Source: Fusobacteriaceae bacterium
Lineage (GTDB): Bacteria; Fusobacteriota; Fusobacteriia; Fusobacteriales; Fusobacteriaceae
Reading direction: 5' to 3'
Length of the DNA: 58,840 bases
NCBI GenBank assembly: GCA_900764925.1
Contig: CAAFPW010000036.1
Span: 1-58,840, forward strand
The position numbers and the translations under genes were made by a program. The notes beneath the pieces were generated by a model. That model searched no databases and had not been told where the DNA came from. It saw only the letters and a program-made list of their open reading frames with translations. Positions within the stretch are counted from its first letter, which is position 1, and each line of letters opens with the position of its first letter. Positions 7,511 through 16,163 of this stretch are shown in pieces.

Positions 7511-9217
7511 TTAAGCAGTAGCTTTTACGCTTTTCTTTCTGTGTTCCCATAGGGTTTTCATACCCTCTATTACTAGAATAAGTGCTAGAATAAAGATAGG
7601 TAATGAAACTACTACTTGAAGTCCTTGAACTGCTAAACTACCCTTTCCATTTAAAAGAAGAGTTAAATTAGTTTTAAATGAGATAAGAAGTGAACTCATT
7701 GTTGCAGCAAGCATAAAGAACATTGGGATTAAAAGCATAAAATTTTTCTTTCCTTTTTTAGCTAGCCAAACAGATACTCCTAGGAAACATGGAACTGCTA
7801 CTAATTGGTTACAAGCTCCAAATAGAGGCCAGATATTTTGATATCCTCCTAAACAAAGAACAGCCCCAAGTCCAACTGTAATTAAAGTTCCAACATACAT
7901 ATTTCCTAAATAAGATTGTACCTTATTAGGCTCACTATTTTTATTTGTAGCAAATAACTCTTGGAATAAAAATCTTCCCAATCTAGTAGCTGTATCTAAA
8001 GATGTCAAAGCAAAGGCAGAGATAGCTAAGGAGATAACTGTAAAAGTTGTATTGACAGCTACTGCCCCCATACCTAACTTGCCAAAAAATCCAGAGATAG
8101 CAGAGGCAAAAACCACAGCTGGAGTACCTTGAGGCATCTTTCCATTTGAGAATAGAGCTCCCACAGCGATAAGAGCGATTACAGCTAAAACACACTCAAT
8201 AAGCATTGATCCATATCCAATTAGCTTAGCATCTTTTTCATTATTTAATTGTTTAGATGTAGTTCCTGAAGCAATAAGGCTGTGGAATCCAGAGATAGCT
8301 CCACAAGCTACAGTGATAAATAGATATGGAAACATAACTTGACCATTGAAACTACTTGTCCAACCTGTAAAAGCAGGTAGGTTAATAGTAGGATTTGTTC
8401 CAAAGATTCCAACTACTGCAGCTATGATCATAAAATATAGTAAGAAACTATTTAGGTAATCTCTAGGTTGTAATAAGATCCAAACAGGAGTTACAGAAGC
8501 AATGAAGATATATACAAAAACTACTCCTAACCAAAAAGTTTTACTTAAATAGATAGGATATTTTAAACCGATGGCGATACAAAGAGCTAATAGTAAAACT
8601 CCAGCCACAGAAGATACAACCAATGGAGCATTTTTTCTATAAACTAGAAAACCAAAAGCTATTGATAGTGGAATAAATAGCATAGAAGCTGTGGCAACTG
8701 AACCATTAGCTGGATAGAAAGTTTTAGTTCCATCAGGAGCAATAGAGTAACCTTGGAATGTAGAGGCTACAATATCAGAGAAAGCTGCTACTACTAAAAG
8801 TAGAACAAGCCAAGAAAAGATAGTAAATAGCATCTTACATCTATGCCCAATATTCTCTTCAATAACCTCTCCCAATGATTTTCCTTTGTGTCTAATAGAA
8901 ACTACAATAGCTGAAAAATCTTGTACTGCCCCAAAGAAAATCCCACCAAGAATAATCCATAGCAATACAGGAACCCAACCAAACACAGCAGCTTGAATAG
9001 GACCATTGATAGGACCAGCTCCAGCAATTGAGGCAAAGTGATGTCCCAAAAGGACAGGAGCTTTGGCAGGGATATAGTCAACACCATCTTCTAACTCATG
9101 AGATGGTGTTTTTCTTTTTGGATCGATATCCCATTGTTTTGCAAGCCAAGAACCATAAGTAACATAAGCTACCAAGAAACATAAAATTGTAATAAGTAAA
9201 AGTGTAATTCCCTTCAT
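7511..9217 (-). CDS. cstA: Carbon starvation protein A (CstA family peptide/pyruvate transporter)
   Basis: This is a polytopic inner-membrane protein of 568 residues with many hydrophobic segments. The N-terminal region DYIPAKAPVLLGHHFASIAG followed by GPINGPIQ is diagnostic of CstA. The family imports peptides (CstA) or pyruvate (BtsT), usually when carbon is short. The ATG follows AAGGGAGG. It is the last gene of a leftward operon after ilvE and an unknown gene, with a 19-base gap. This suggests a link to amino-acid or peptide use. Substrate cannot be told from sequence alone. Confidence 0.93.
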   Translation of the reverse strand: MKGITLLLITILCFLVAYVTYGSWLAKQWDIDPKRKTPSHELEDGVDYIPAKAPVLLGHHFASIAGAGPINGPIQAAVFGWVPVLLWIILGGIFFGAVQDFSAIVVSIRHKGKSLGEVIEENIGHRCKMLFTIFSWLVLLLVVAAFSDIVASTFQGYSIAPDGTKTFYPANGSVATASMLFIPLSIAFGFLVYRKNAPLVVSSVAGVLLLALCIAIGLKYPIYLSKTFWLGVVFVYIFIASVTPVWILLQPRDYLNSFLLYFMIIAAVVGIFGTNPTINLPAFTGWTSSFNGQVMFPYLFITVACGAISGFHSLIASGTTSKQLNNEKDAKLIGYGSMLIECVLAVIALIAVGALFSNGKMPQGTPAVVFASAISGFFGKLGMGAVAVNTTFTVISLAISAFALTSLDTATRLGRFLFQELFATNKNSEPNKVQSYLGNMYVGTLITVGLGAVLCLGGYQNIWPLFGACNQLVAVPCFLGVSVWLAKKGKKNFMLLIPMFFMLAATMSSLLISFKTNLTLLLNGKGSLAVQGLQVVVSLPIFILALILVIEGMKTLWEHRKKSVKATA

Positions 9218-9236
9218 AAAATCCTCCCTTAATCTT

Positions 9237-9758
9237 TTATTTGATAAGATGGTTATATAGTTTTTCTAATTTTTTTCCCAATTTGTTTGTAAATATATTT
9301 TTATTATCCATATCTATTAAGATGACTCTACTTTGAACATACCCCCTAATAGAGAAAAGATAAGTTTTTTCAAATCTGTATTTTTGAACTTTTTTTATAA
9401 CTTCTGTATCAGTTACACCACTAGTTAAAATAACCAAAGTGATATAACTATACATATGATTTTTCTCAGGATATTTTTTATTATTTCTAACAAGTTGAGG
9501 TTCAATATAATTTGGTATAAGAGAGAAAATACTCTCAAGAGTAGATATATCTATATTTTCCTTTTGAATAAAAAATACATGTTCAAAAGCTTTTGTTTCC
9601 CAAAGTTGTACCTCTTTAACTAAGAGATATTTTTCACTGTGAGAATTAAAATACCCGTAGGCATAGACAATCTCATCTCCAATTTTATAATTCCTATATA
9701 TATCAAAAGTTTTTTGATACTCATTTAAAATCTTATCCAAATATCCTAAGTTATTCAT
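9237..9758 (-). CDS. Hypothetical protein between ilvE and cstA
   Basis: I do not recognise this 173-residue protein. It is soluble, with no signal peptide or membrane helix. It begins with a helical segment (L-D-K-I-L-N-E-Y-Q) and has an alternating beta pattern, including SYITLVILTSGVTD in the middle and a basic C-terminal helix. Aromatic and charged residues are evenly spread, as in a compact alpha/beta domain. It lies 18 bases after ilvE and 19 bases before cstA in the same operon, so its role should bear on branched-chain amino acids or on CstA transport. Start ATG 9758 has a GGGAGAG site. Confidence 0.8.
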   Translation of the reverse strand: MNNLGYLDKILNEYQKTFDIYRNYKIGDEIVYAYGYFNSHSEKYLLVKEVQLWETKAFEHVFFIQKENIDISTLESIFSLIPNYIEPQLVRNNKKYPEKNHMYSYITLVILTSGVTDTEVIKKVQKYRFEKTYLFSIRGYVQSRVILIDMDNKNIFTNKLGKKLEKLYNHLIK

Positions 9759-9776
9759 AAAATCTCTCCCCTAAAA

Positions 9777-10841
9777 TTATTTAACCTCTTGTGTCCAACC
9801 AAAACAGTCCTCTATTTTTCCCCATTGAATACCTGTTAGTGTATCGTATAACTTCTGTGTTAACTCTCCAGTTTTAAAGTTGTTGATAACTTGTTTCTCT
9901 CCCTTATAAAAAAGCTCACCAATAGGAGAGATAACAGCTGCTGTTCCTGTTCCAAAAGCCTCTTGTAATTTCCCCTCTTTAGCAGCTTCCATTAGGAAAT
10001 CAATAGAGAAGTGTTCCTCATGAACTTTATATCCCCAAGATTTTAGAAGAGCTATACATGAATCACGAGTTATTCCTGGAAGGACAGTACCATCAATAGG
10101 AGCTGTGTAAACTTCGTTGTCAACTACAAACATAGCATTCATTGTTCCAACTTCCTCTACATATTTTCTCTCCACTCCATCTAGCCAAAGAACTTGAGTA
10201 TATCCTAATTTTTCAGCTTTTTCTTGTGCTATGATACTTGCGGCATAGTTTCCACCACACTTAGTAAACCCTGTTCCCCCTTTAGTAGCTCTAACATATT
10301 CATCTTCCACGTAGATTTTTACAGGATTTACCCCTTCAGGATAGTAGTTTCCAACAGGGGAAAGAATAATTACAAATTTATAAGATTTTGCTGGATGAAC
10401 ACCAACAGCTATCTCTGTTGCAAACATGAAAGGACGAATATATAGAGATGTTCCTTCAAGATGAGGAACCCAATCTTTTTCATGGGCTACAATAGTTTTA
10501 ACTGCATCTACAAATAGATCTTCAGGTATAGTTGCCATACAAAGTCTTTCGTTAGATTTGATCATTCTTCTAGCGTTCATCTCTGGTCTGAATAGAAGTA
10601 TTCTTCCATCCTTTGCTCTATAAGCCTTAAGTCCTTCAAAGGTTTCTTGAGCATAGTGTAATACCATAGTTGCAGGATTTAATGGGATAGGAGCAAAGGG
10701 AGTAATTTTTTTGTTATGCCACCCTTTCTCTACTGTATAATCCATCACAAACATATAGTCAGTGAAATATTTTCCAAATCCTAAGTTATTTTCATCTGGT
10801 TTTTGTTTTAGAGTTTCAACCTTCTCTACAGCTACTTGCAT
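9777..10841 (-). CDS. ilvE: Branched-chain amino acid aminotransferase
   Basis: This is a PLP-dependent fold type IV transaminase that interconverts Leu/Ile/Val with their 2-oxo acids. The 354 residues match the longer, eukaryote-like BCAT group. The Schiff-base lysine lies in GFTKCGGNYAAS (Lys194). Other signatures are QETFEGLKAYR near 65 and EVGTMNAMFVV. Start ATG 10841 has AGGAGG. A leader ORF rich in Ile and Leu codons and a terminator precede the gene, which suggests attenuation by branched-chain amino acids. In a fusobacterium the enzyme could work in synthesis or in fermentation. Confidence 0.95.
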   Translation of the reverse strand: MQVAVEKVETLKQKPDENNLGFGKYFTDYMFVMDYTVEKGWHNKKITPFAPIPLNPATMVLHYAQETFEGLKAYRAKDGRILLFRPEMNARRMIKSNERLCMATIPEDLFVDAVKTIVAHEKDWVPHLEGTSLYIRPFMFATEIAVGVHPAKSYKFVIILSPVGNYYPEGVNPVKIYVEDEYVRATKGGTGFTKCGGNYAASIIAQEKAEKLGYTQVLWLDGVERKYVEEVGTMNAMFVVDNEVYTAPIDGTVLPGITRDSCIALLKSWGYKVHEEHFSIDFLMEAAKEGKLQEAFGTGTAAVISPIGELFYKGEKQVINNFKTGELTQKLYDTLTGIQWGKIEDCFGWTQEVK

Positions 10842-10882
10842 AAAATCTCCTCCTAAAATGTTTTAAATTAAAGTTTTTGAGA

Positions 10883-10909
10883 ATAAAAAAACAGCCTAGT
10901 TAGGCTGTT
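10883..10909 (-). terminator. Terminator in the ilvE leader (possible attenuator)
   Basis: On the minus strand AACAGCCTAA pairs with TTAGGCTGTT-type sequence around a tiny loop, followed by seven U. It lies about 45 bases after the leader ORF stop and 42 bases before ilvE. The flanking GAGAAT and ATTCTC could extend the hairpin. Confidence 0.75.
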
Positions 10910-10953
10910 ACAATTCTCTGAAATATCAATATATTTTTAATCTAAGAGTAAAC

Positions 10954-11106
10954 TTAAAAATAGTTTAAATTAACCCTTTTATCAAAATATAATAGGTATG
11001 AAAAGATATTAGAAATATTACCTAACATAAATAGTTGTCTATTGAGTTTTTTTAAAGTGAGTATTATATATATGACAAATATTATGTTGAGTATTATTAA
11101 TAACAT
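10954..11106 (-). CDS. Putative 50-residue leader peptide or small membrane protein upstream of ilvE
   Basis: The ORF starts at ATG 11106, 8 bases after GGGAGG, and stops with TAA at 10956-10954. Of its first 18 residues, 13 are Ile, Leu or Val (begins M-L-L-I-I-L-N-I-I-F-V-I). A ribosome would stall here when charged branched-chain tRNAs are short. GUUAGG in codons 27-29 (plus 11021-11026) can pair with CCUAAC of the terminator 5' arm (plus 10899-10904), giving a possible antiterminator. The same N-terminus could also be a membrane helix, so a small membrane protein is the alternative. Confidence 0.6.
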   Translation of the reverse strand: MLLIILNIIFVIYIILTLKKLNRQLFMLGNISNIFSYLLYFDKRVNLNYF

Positions 11107-11148
11107 CCTGACTACCTCCCTTGATTGATGATTTATATAGTTGAAGTA

Positions 11149-11177
11149 AGTATATACCCATTTTAAAAAAAAATCAA
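11149..11177 (-). promoter_or_regulatory. Sigma70-type promoter of the ilvE operon
   Basis: On the minus strand TTGATT (11177-11172), 17 bases, TATACT (11154-11149). It lies about 40 bases before the leader ORF start. Confidence 0.65.
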
Positions 11178-11232
11178 GTATTTTTTAAAAAAATTAAAAA
11201 AAATATTCATGCATATTAGTTTTAAAAAATAT

Positions 11233-11261
11233 TTGACAAACAAAATAAAAGAGAGTACAAT
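11233..11261 (+). promoter_or_regulatory. Sigma70-type promoter of the flavodoxin gene
   Basis: TTGACA (11233-11238), 17 bases, TACAAT (11256-11261). It lies 36 bases before the flavodoxin ATG and diverges from the ilvE promoter. Confidence 0.75.
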
Positions 11262-11297
11262 CAATTTAACGTGATAAAAATATCGAGGAGGTACACG

Positions 11298-11774
11298 ATG
11301 AAAACAGCAATTTTTTATGGAAGTACAACTGGAACAACTGAGATGATAGCAGGAAAAGTAGGAGAGTTACTTGGAGCAGAAGTTTATACAGCAGGAGATA
11401 TTGATAGAGTTGAAGAGTATGAATTTGTAATATTTGCAACATCTACTTGGGGAATGGGAGATTTACAAGATGAGTGGTTTGATGCTCTTGAAAAATTAAA
11501 AACAAAAAATCTATCTGGGAAAAAAGTTGCTCTAATTGGAGTAGGAGATCAAGAGGGATTTGGAGATACATTTGTAGATGGAATTGGAACTATTTATGAA
11601 GAGATAAAGGATATGGGAATAAACTTAGTTGGTAAAACTTCAACAGAAGGGTATTCATTTAGTGGATCAAAAGCAGTAGTAGATGATGAGTTTGTAGGTC
11701 TTGTTATAGATGAGAATAATCAAAGTGATCTAACAGATGAAAGAATAAAAAATTGGGTAGAAAAGGTAAAATAA
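11298..11774 (+). CDS. fldA: Flavodoxin, long-chain type
   Basis: This is an FMN-binding single-electron carrier of the cytoplasm. It is 158 residues from the ATG at 11298, chosen because GAGGAGGT lies 7-8 bases before it; an upstream in-frame start has no such site. The FMN phosphate loop is FYGSTTGTTEMIA at residues 6-18. The 50s loop has ATSTWGMGDLQDEW and the 90s region GVGDQEGFGDTFVDG. Length fits FldA-type flavodoxins. The DUF2023 gene follows after 1 base, so the two are co-translated. Confidence 0.95.
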   Translation: MKTAIFYGSTTGTTEMIAGKVGELLGAEVYTAGDIDRVEEYEFVIFATSTWGMGDLQDEWFDALEKLKTKNLSGKKVALIGVGDQEGFGDTFVDGIGTIYEEIKDMGINLVGKTSTEGYSFSGSKAVVDDEFVGLVIDENNQSDLTDERIKNWVEKVK

Positions 11775-11775
11775 T

Positions 11776-12120
11776 ATGAGTGAACAAAAGAGAAATGAAC
11801 TAGGGGTATTTTTTCATATGATGTATGAATTGAATAAAGGACTTAGAAGCTTATCTCTTTTAACTACTACTACTGAAAATGTTGAGATCATAAGAGAAAG
11901 ATTAGATAGATGTAACTATGAATATATTTTAGAAGATCTGAAATCTGGGTATGTAAATATTTTTTTTGGAACTCATGAGAGTGTAGAAGTTTTAAAAAAA
12001 TTTAAAAAAAGTTCTTTAAAAGAGTTTTCACCAGAGGAGGATTTTATACTTGGGGTACTTTTAGGATATAATATAGAACAGCAATGTAAGAGATATATAA
12101 CTAGAAAAAAAGCTTGTTAA
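11776..12120 (+). CDS. DUF2023-like flavodoxin-associated protein
   Basis: This is a 114-residue soluble protein one base after the flavodoxin stop. The opening ELGVFFHMMYELNKGLRSLSL and the middle segment NIFFGTHESVEVLKKF look like DUF2023, a small family I remember next to flavodoxin genes in anaerobes. No function is established. The tight coupling suggests it acts on or with the flavodoxin. The C-terminal end is basic (R-K-K-A-C). A terminator follows. Confidence 0.65.
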   Translation: MSEQKRNELGVFFHMMYELNKGLRSLSLLTTTTENVEIIRERLDRCNYEYILEDLKSGYVNIFFGTHESVEVLKKFKKSSLKEFSPEEDFILGVLLGYNIEQQCKRYITRKKAC

Positions 12121-12123
12121 TAT

Positions 12124-12158
12124 AAAAAAGCAGCCTGATAAAAAAAGACTGCTTTTTT
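12124..12158 (+). terminator. Terminator after the flavodoxin operon
   Basis: AAAAAAGCAG pairs with CTGCTTTTTT around a 15-base loop, and the 3' arm forms the U tract. Confidence 0.8.
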
Positions 12159-12234
12159 ATATTTTGCAAAGCAAATTATATATATAAATTATAAAATAAT
12201 AAGTTATTACTCAAAATAAATTTTTTGAAACTCC

Positions 12235-12263
12235 TTGAAATGTTTTAGAAAAAGGTGTATACT
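12235..12263 (+). promoter_or_regulatory. Sigma70-type promoter of the metal-ATPase operon
   Basis: TTGAAA (12235-12240), 17 bases, TATACT (12258-12263). It lies 42 bases before the first gene. No clear operator palindrome is visible. Confidence 0.65.
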
Positions 12264-12304
12264 AAAAAGATAAACATATAAAATTATAACTAGAGGGTGA
12301 TTGT

Positions 12305-12799
12305 ATGAATAGAAAAATGCTCCCAGATTTTCATGGAATATTAGAGGTTCAACACTATATAAAAGGAAGAGTGAGATTAAAGGTAAATATCTTAGTAGGA
12401 AATGAGGAGAAATCAAAGGAGTTAATAGCTAGATTATCTGGATTAAATGGAATAGAGGATATATCAGTAAATACTTTGATAGGGAGTGTGCTTGTAAAAT
12501 TCCAAGAGGAGATTGTTGATCCAATCACATTGATAGGAGCTATTTTAAATATACTAGAATTGGAAGAAGAGGTTTTTTCTAAGAAAAGTGGTAAGATTTT
12601 CTCAGGAATGAGAGAATTAGTAGAGCTTGTTGATTTTACAATATATAATAAATCAAAGGGGATATTGGATTTGAAAAGTGTAATAGCCCTTCTATTTATA
12701 ATCAATGGTGTGAGAAAGATAAGACAAAATCCTATTATGCCTAATGGAGTCAATCTTCTGTGGTGGGGATATAATATCATAGCTAAAGGAGGTAAATAG
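12305..12799 (+). CDS. HMA_2-type domain protein 1 (metal-ATPase operon)
   Basis: This 164-residue protein starts with an HMA_2-like ferredoxin fold. IKGRVRLKV at about 19-27 is the GRxR signature seen in the other proteins of this operon, followed by an IEDISVNTLIGSVLVKF beta-alpha-beta segment. The CxxC metal site of classical HMA domains is absent. The C-terminal half has a hydrophobic stretch (SVIALLFIINGV) that may be a membrane helix. It is the first gene of a five-gene operon and overlaps the next start (TAGTG). It probably serves as a partner of the ATPase. Metal is unknown. Confidence 0.75.
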   Translation: MNRKMLPDFHGILEVQHYIKGRVRLKVNILVGNEEKSKELIARLSGLNGIEDISVNTLIGSVLVKFQEEIVDPITLIGAILNILELEEEVFSKKSGKIFSGMRELVELVDFTIYNKSKGILDLKSVIALLFIINGVRKIRQNPIMPNGVNLLWWGYNIIAKGGK

Positions 12800-13182
12800 T
12801 GAATAGTCTTTTAAAATCAGCTTTTTTATATTTCAATAAGATTAAGGTAGTTCATAGTATTCCCGGAAGATTAAGGCTTCAAATTCCAGGATTGGATAAG
12901 GTGCCAGAGGATATGAGAAAATATGAACACTACACTACAAGTATAATAAAGATGGAAAATGGAATAGAGGAGATCACTTACTCATATATAACTAGTAAGG
13001 TACTTGTAAAGTATAATCCACAACTTACAAGCGAGAAAAGAATTGTAGATTGGTTGAATTTCGTTTGGAAAAAGATTGTTGAAAATGAGGATGTTTACAA
13101 TAAGATGTCAGTGGAAGAGATAGAGCAAAATTTAGATAAGTTCTATGATATTCTTTGTAAAGAGTTAAAGAGAGGAAGATAG
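12799..13182 (+). CDS. HMA_2-type domain protein 2 (metal-ATPase operon)
   Basis: This is a 127-residue protein with a GTG start overlapping the stop of the previous gene by one base; AGGAGG lies upstream. VVHSIPGRLRLQIPGL at about 18-33 is the HMA_2 signature, and the segment ENGIEEITYSYITSKVLVKY completes the fold. There is no CxxC and no membrane helix. The ATPase gene begins 2 bases after its stop. It could be a cytosolic metal donor or a regulatory domain acting in trans, which is inference from operon context. Confidence 0.75.
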   Translation: MNSLLKSAFLYFNKIKVVHSIPGRLRLQIPGLDKVPEDMRKYEHYTTSIIKMENGIEEITYSYITSKVLVKYNPQLTSEKRIVDWLNFVWKKIVENEDVYNKMSVEEIEQNLDKFYDILCKELKRGR

Positions 13183-13184
13183 GT

Positions 13185-15380
13185 ATGAAAAATAGAACTA
13201 ATGGACATCTTTTGTATTGTGAAGTAGTACATAAGATAAGAGGTAGAGTTCGTATAAAATCTAAGGCTTTGAGATATCTTGGAAGATTAAAAAAAGATAT
13301 AGAGGAGCAGTTAGAACAGGTTAGATATATAAAAAGTGCAAATATCAGTACAGTTACAGGAACAGTAGTGATATATTTTGATGATATAAATGTAACAGAT
13401 GATAATTTGATAGCTCTTATTCAAAATACTCTAAATGTATATTTGGTAGAGATATATAAGAATGAAAGAGCTGAAAATAGTAAAAATATAGTTATAGAGA
13501 GAAAATTACAGGAGGAATCTCCAGAGGAGATAATAAAAAGAATGGCAGCAGCAGGGATGTTGCTTGTATATAATATTTTTAAAAAGGCTCCATCAGCTCC
13601 AGTTACTGGAATAAAGAGATTACTTAATGCCAATACAATGGCAGTCTTATCTTTAGCTGCTCCTGTAATATCTAATGGATTGGGATGCCTAGTAAAAAAT
13701 AAAAGACCAAATGCTGATACTCTAAGTTCAAGTGCTATCATAAGTAGTGTTCTTTTAGGAAAAGAGAAAACAGCTCTTACAATCATGATAATGGAAGAGT
13801 TTGCTGAACTTTTAACTGTCTATACTATGAAGAAGACAAGAGGAGCTATAAAGGATATGCTAAGTGTTGGAGAAAACTATGTGTGGAAGGTATTAGATAG
13901 TGGTAGTATCCAAAAAGTAGCAATAGAGGAGATCAATAGAGGGGACAAAATAGTTGTTCAAACTGGAGAGAAGATAAGTGTAGATGGAACCATAGTTAAG
14001 GGAGAAGCATATATAGATCAATCCTCTATCACAGGAGAGTACATGCCTGTGACAAAAAAAGTTGGAGAAAATGTTTTTGCTGGAACTATTATAAAAAATG
14101 GAAATATAACAATAGAAGCTGAAAAAGTTGGAGATGAGAGAACTGTTTCAAGGATAATTAAGCTAGTTGAAGATGCTAATTTTAATAAAGCACAAATTCA
14201 AAACTATGCTGACAATTTTTCAGCTCAACTTATTCCATTGAACTTTTTATTGGCAACTATAGTGTACGGAGCAACTAAAAATATTCAGAAAGCTATGAGT
14301 ATGCTAGTGATAGATTACTCTTGTGGAATAAGACTTTCAACAGCGGCGGCTTTTTCTGCGGCTATTAATACAGCAGCTAAAAATGGTATCCTTATAAAGG
14401 GAAGTAACTATATAGAGGAGATTTCAAAGGCTGATACAATCATATTTGATAAGACAGGGACAATTACAGAAGGAAAGCCAAGTGTTCAAACTATAAAACT
14501 ATTGGATAAGAATATGGGAGAAAACACTATGCTTGCTTATGCAGCAGCAGCTGAGGAGACATCTACTCATCCATTGGCTGTGGCAATATTAAACGAGGTA
14601 AAAGAGAGAGGAATAGAGATTCCAACTCACAATGAAAATAAAGTTGTAGTAGCAAGAGGAATTGAAACTGAAGTAGAGAATAATATAATAAGGGTAGGTA
14701 GCAAAAAATTTATGGAGGAGAATGGAATCTCCACAGAAAATTGTAATGATGAGATAAAAGTTATCTTAGGAAGAGGAGAGATACTGATCTATGTATCTAA
14801 AAATGATAAGTTAATAGGACTTATTGGAGTTACAGATCCCCCTAGAGAGAATATCAAAAAAACTATCAATAGACTTAGAGGACAGGGAATAGATGAGATT
14901 GTGTTGCTTACAGGAGATTTGGAACAACAAGCTCAGACAATAGCATCTAGAATGTCAATAGATAGTTATGAATCAGAACTACTGCCAGAAGATAAAGCTA
15001 AAAATATCTTGGCTCTTCAATCGAGAGGAAGTAATGTAATAATGATAGGAGATGGAATAAATGATGCTCCAGCTCTGTCTTATGCTAACATAGGTGTAGC
15101 TTTAGGAAGTACAAGGACAGATGTGGCTATGGAAGCAGCTGATATAACGATTACAAAGGATGATCCTCTTTTAGTTCCAGAGGTGATAGGACTTTCTAAA
15201 AAAACAGTAAAAACAATAAAAGAAAATTTTGCTATGGCAATAGGAATAAACTCCTTTGCTCTAGTATTGGGAGCTACGGGAATACTTCCAGCAATATATA
15301 GTTCAGTTATACACAATATGAGTACAATCTTAGTTGTAGGAAATTCTTTAAAGCTTTTAAAATATAAATTAAAAAATTAA
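13185..15380 (+). CDS. P1B-type metal-transporting ATPase with N-terminal HMA_2 domain
   Basis: This is a 731-residue heavy-metal P-type ATPase. Order: HMA_2 domain (IRGRVRIKSKALR near 20), membrane helices, actuator (SSITGEYMPV), transport-site helix and phosphorylation motif DKTGTITEGKP (Asp422). After these come the HP motif (TSTHPLA) and GDGINDAPALSYANIGVALG. The transport-site helix reads DYSCGIRLSTAAA (Asp377-Cys380), so the usual CPC, CPH or SPC motif is replaced by S-C-G. This places it outside the classical copper and zinc groups, perhaps with manganese or iron exporters of the SC(A/G) kind. It sits at the centre of the HMA_2 operon. Confidence 0.92.
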   Translation: MKNRTNGHLLYCEVVHKIRGRVRIKSKALRYLGRLKKDIEEQLEQVRYIKSANISTVTGTVVIYFDDINVTDDNLIALIQNTLNVYLVEIYKNERAENSKNIVIERKLQEESPEEIIKRMAAAGMLLVYNIFKKAPSAPVTGIKRLLNANTMAVLSLAAPVISNGLGCLVKNKRPNADTLSSSAIISSVLLGKEKTALTIMIMEEFAELLTVYTMKKTRGAIKDMLSVGENYVWKVLDSGSIQKVAIEEINRGDKIVVQTGEKISVDGTIVKGEAYIDQSSITGEYMPVTKKVGENVFAGTIIKNGNITIEAEKVGDERTVSRIIKLVEDANFNKAQIQNYADNFSAQLIPLNFLLATIVYGATKNIQKAMSMLVIDYSCGIRLSTAAAFSAAINTAAKNGILIKGSNYIEEISKADTIIFDKTGTITEGKPSVQTIKLLDKNMGENTMLAYAAAAEETSTHPLAVAILNEVKERGIEIPTHNENKVVVARGIETEVENNIIRVGSKKFMEENGISTENCNDEIKVILGRGEILIYVSKNDKLIGLIGVTDPPRENIKKTINRLRGQGIDEIVLLTGDLEQQAQTIASRMSIDSYESELLPEDKAKNILALQSRGSNVIMIGDGINDAPALSYANIGVALGSTRTDVAMEAADITITKDDPLLVPEVIGLSKKTVKTIKENFAMAIGINSFALVLGATGILPAIYSSVIHNMSTILVVGNSLKLLKYKLKN

Positions 15381-15390
15381 GGAGAAGACA

Positions 15391-16146
15391 ATGAAAAAAT
15401 TGAGCGTAACAATTATGCATAAGTTACCCAATAGAGTTAGATTAAAATTGTCAGAGCCAATAAAATCTTTTGAAACTTTTAAAGAGAATGTGACAAAGGA
15501 TAGTGAAAGTGTAGAGTTAAAATATAGTCCTGTGACTAAAAGTATTGTAGCTACATTTAATCCTGAAAAGATAAATTTACAAGAGACAATTTACAAGATA
15601 CTTACAGCTTTTTCTATTGAAAATGGGATGATGCCTGTAAAACTTCTAGAGGGTGTAGAACAAAAGGCAATAGAGAGTTTTGCAATCTATTCTGGAGCTT
15701 CAATAATAATGTCTGGAATAAATATGCTAATAAATAGAAGTGACAATCAACTTCAAAATATAATGAATTGGTTTTCAATCTCTATGACATCAGCAGCGAT
15801 ATTAGAACATGCTTGTATAGAGACAAATAGAAAGGGAGTTTTCGATTTAGAAATACTTCCAGCTGTATATTTGGTAAAATCATTTTTAAATACTCCAAAA
15901 CTTTCAATAGTAGCTATGATTTGGCTTACGACATTTGGAAGACACCTGATAGCTACTAATAATGATGCTAAAGAGGTTAAATTTTTTAGAATAAAAAACA
16001 AGCAGGAAAATAAAGATTACTATATAGCAAATGTTTCTGAAGATAAGAGTATAGATAATATTGGAGATTTAATCTATCATATCTTCTTTAGAAAAAATAA
16101 AAACTTGTCAAGAAATACAGAAAAATATATAACAATAAATAAATAA
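15391..16146 (+). CDS. HMA_2-type domain protein 3 with membrane segment
   Basis: This is a 251-residue protein 10 bases after the ATPase stop, with AAGGAGAAG as ribosome site. The N-terminal 75 residues repeat the HMA_2 pattern (HKLPNRVRLKLSEP; later YSPVTKSIVATFNP). The remainder has hydrophobic segments (SGASIIMSGINMLI, SIVAMIWLTTFGRHLI) compatible with membrane insertion, as in the part that follows HMA_2 in the first gene of the operon. No CxxC is present. It may be a membrane-anchored metal donor for the ATPase. Confidence 0.75.
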   Translation: MKKLSVTIMHKLPNRVRLKLSEPIKSFETFKENVTKDSESVELKYSPVTKSIVATFNPEKINLQETIYKILTAFSIENGMMPVKLLEGVEQKAIESFAIYSGASIIMSGINMLINRSDNQLQNIMNWFSISMTSAAILEHACIETNRKGVFDLEILPAVYLVKSFLNTPKLSIVAMIWLTTFGRHLIATNNDAKEVKFFRIKNKQENKDYYIANVSEDKSIDNIGDLIYHIFFRKNKNLSRNTEKYITINK

Positions 16147-16163
16147 TTTAAGGAGGTATAGCC

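Noticed and set aside
7983..8195. Cys-rich leftward ORF overlapping cstA
   Set aside because: It is an alternative frame of cstA on the same strand without a ribosome site.
10861..11106. T-box riboswitch upstream of ilvE
   Set aside because: The T-box sequence (AGGGTGGNACCGCG type) is absent; a leader peptide plus terminator explains the region better.
12207..12416. 69-residue leftward ORF over the start of the first metal-ATPase operon gene
   Set aside because: It has no ribosome site and lies opposite a well supported gene and its promoter; it is a shadow of AT-rich sequence.
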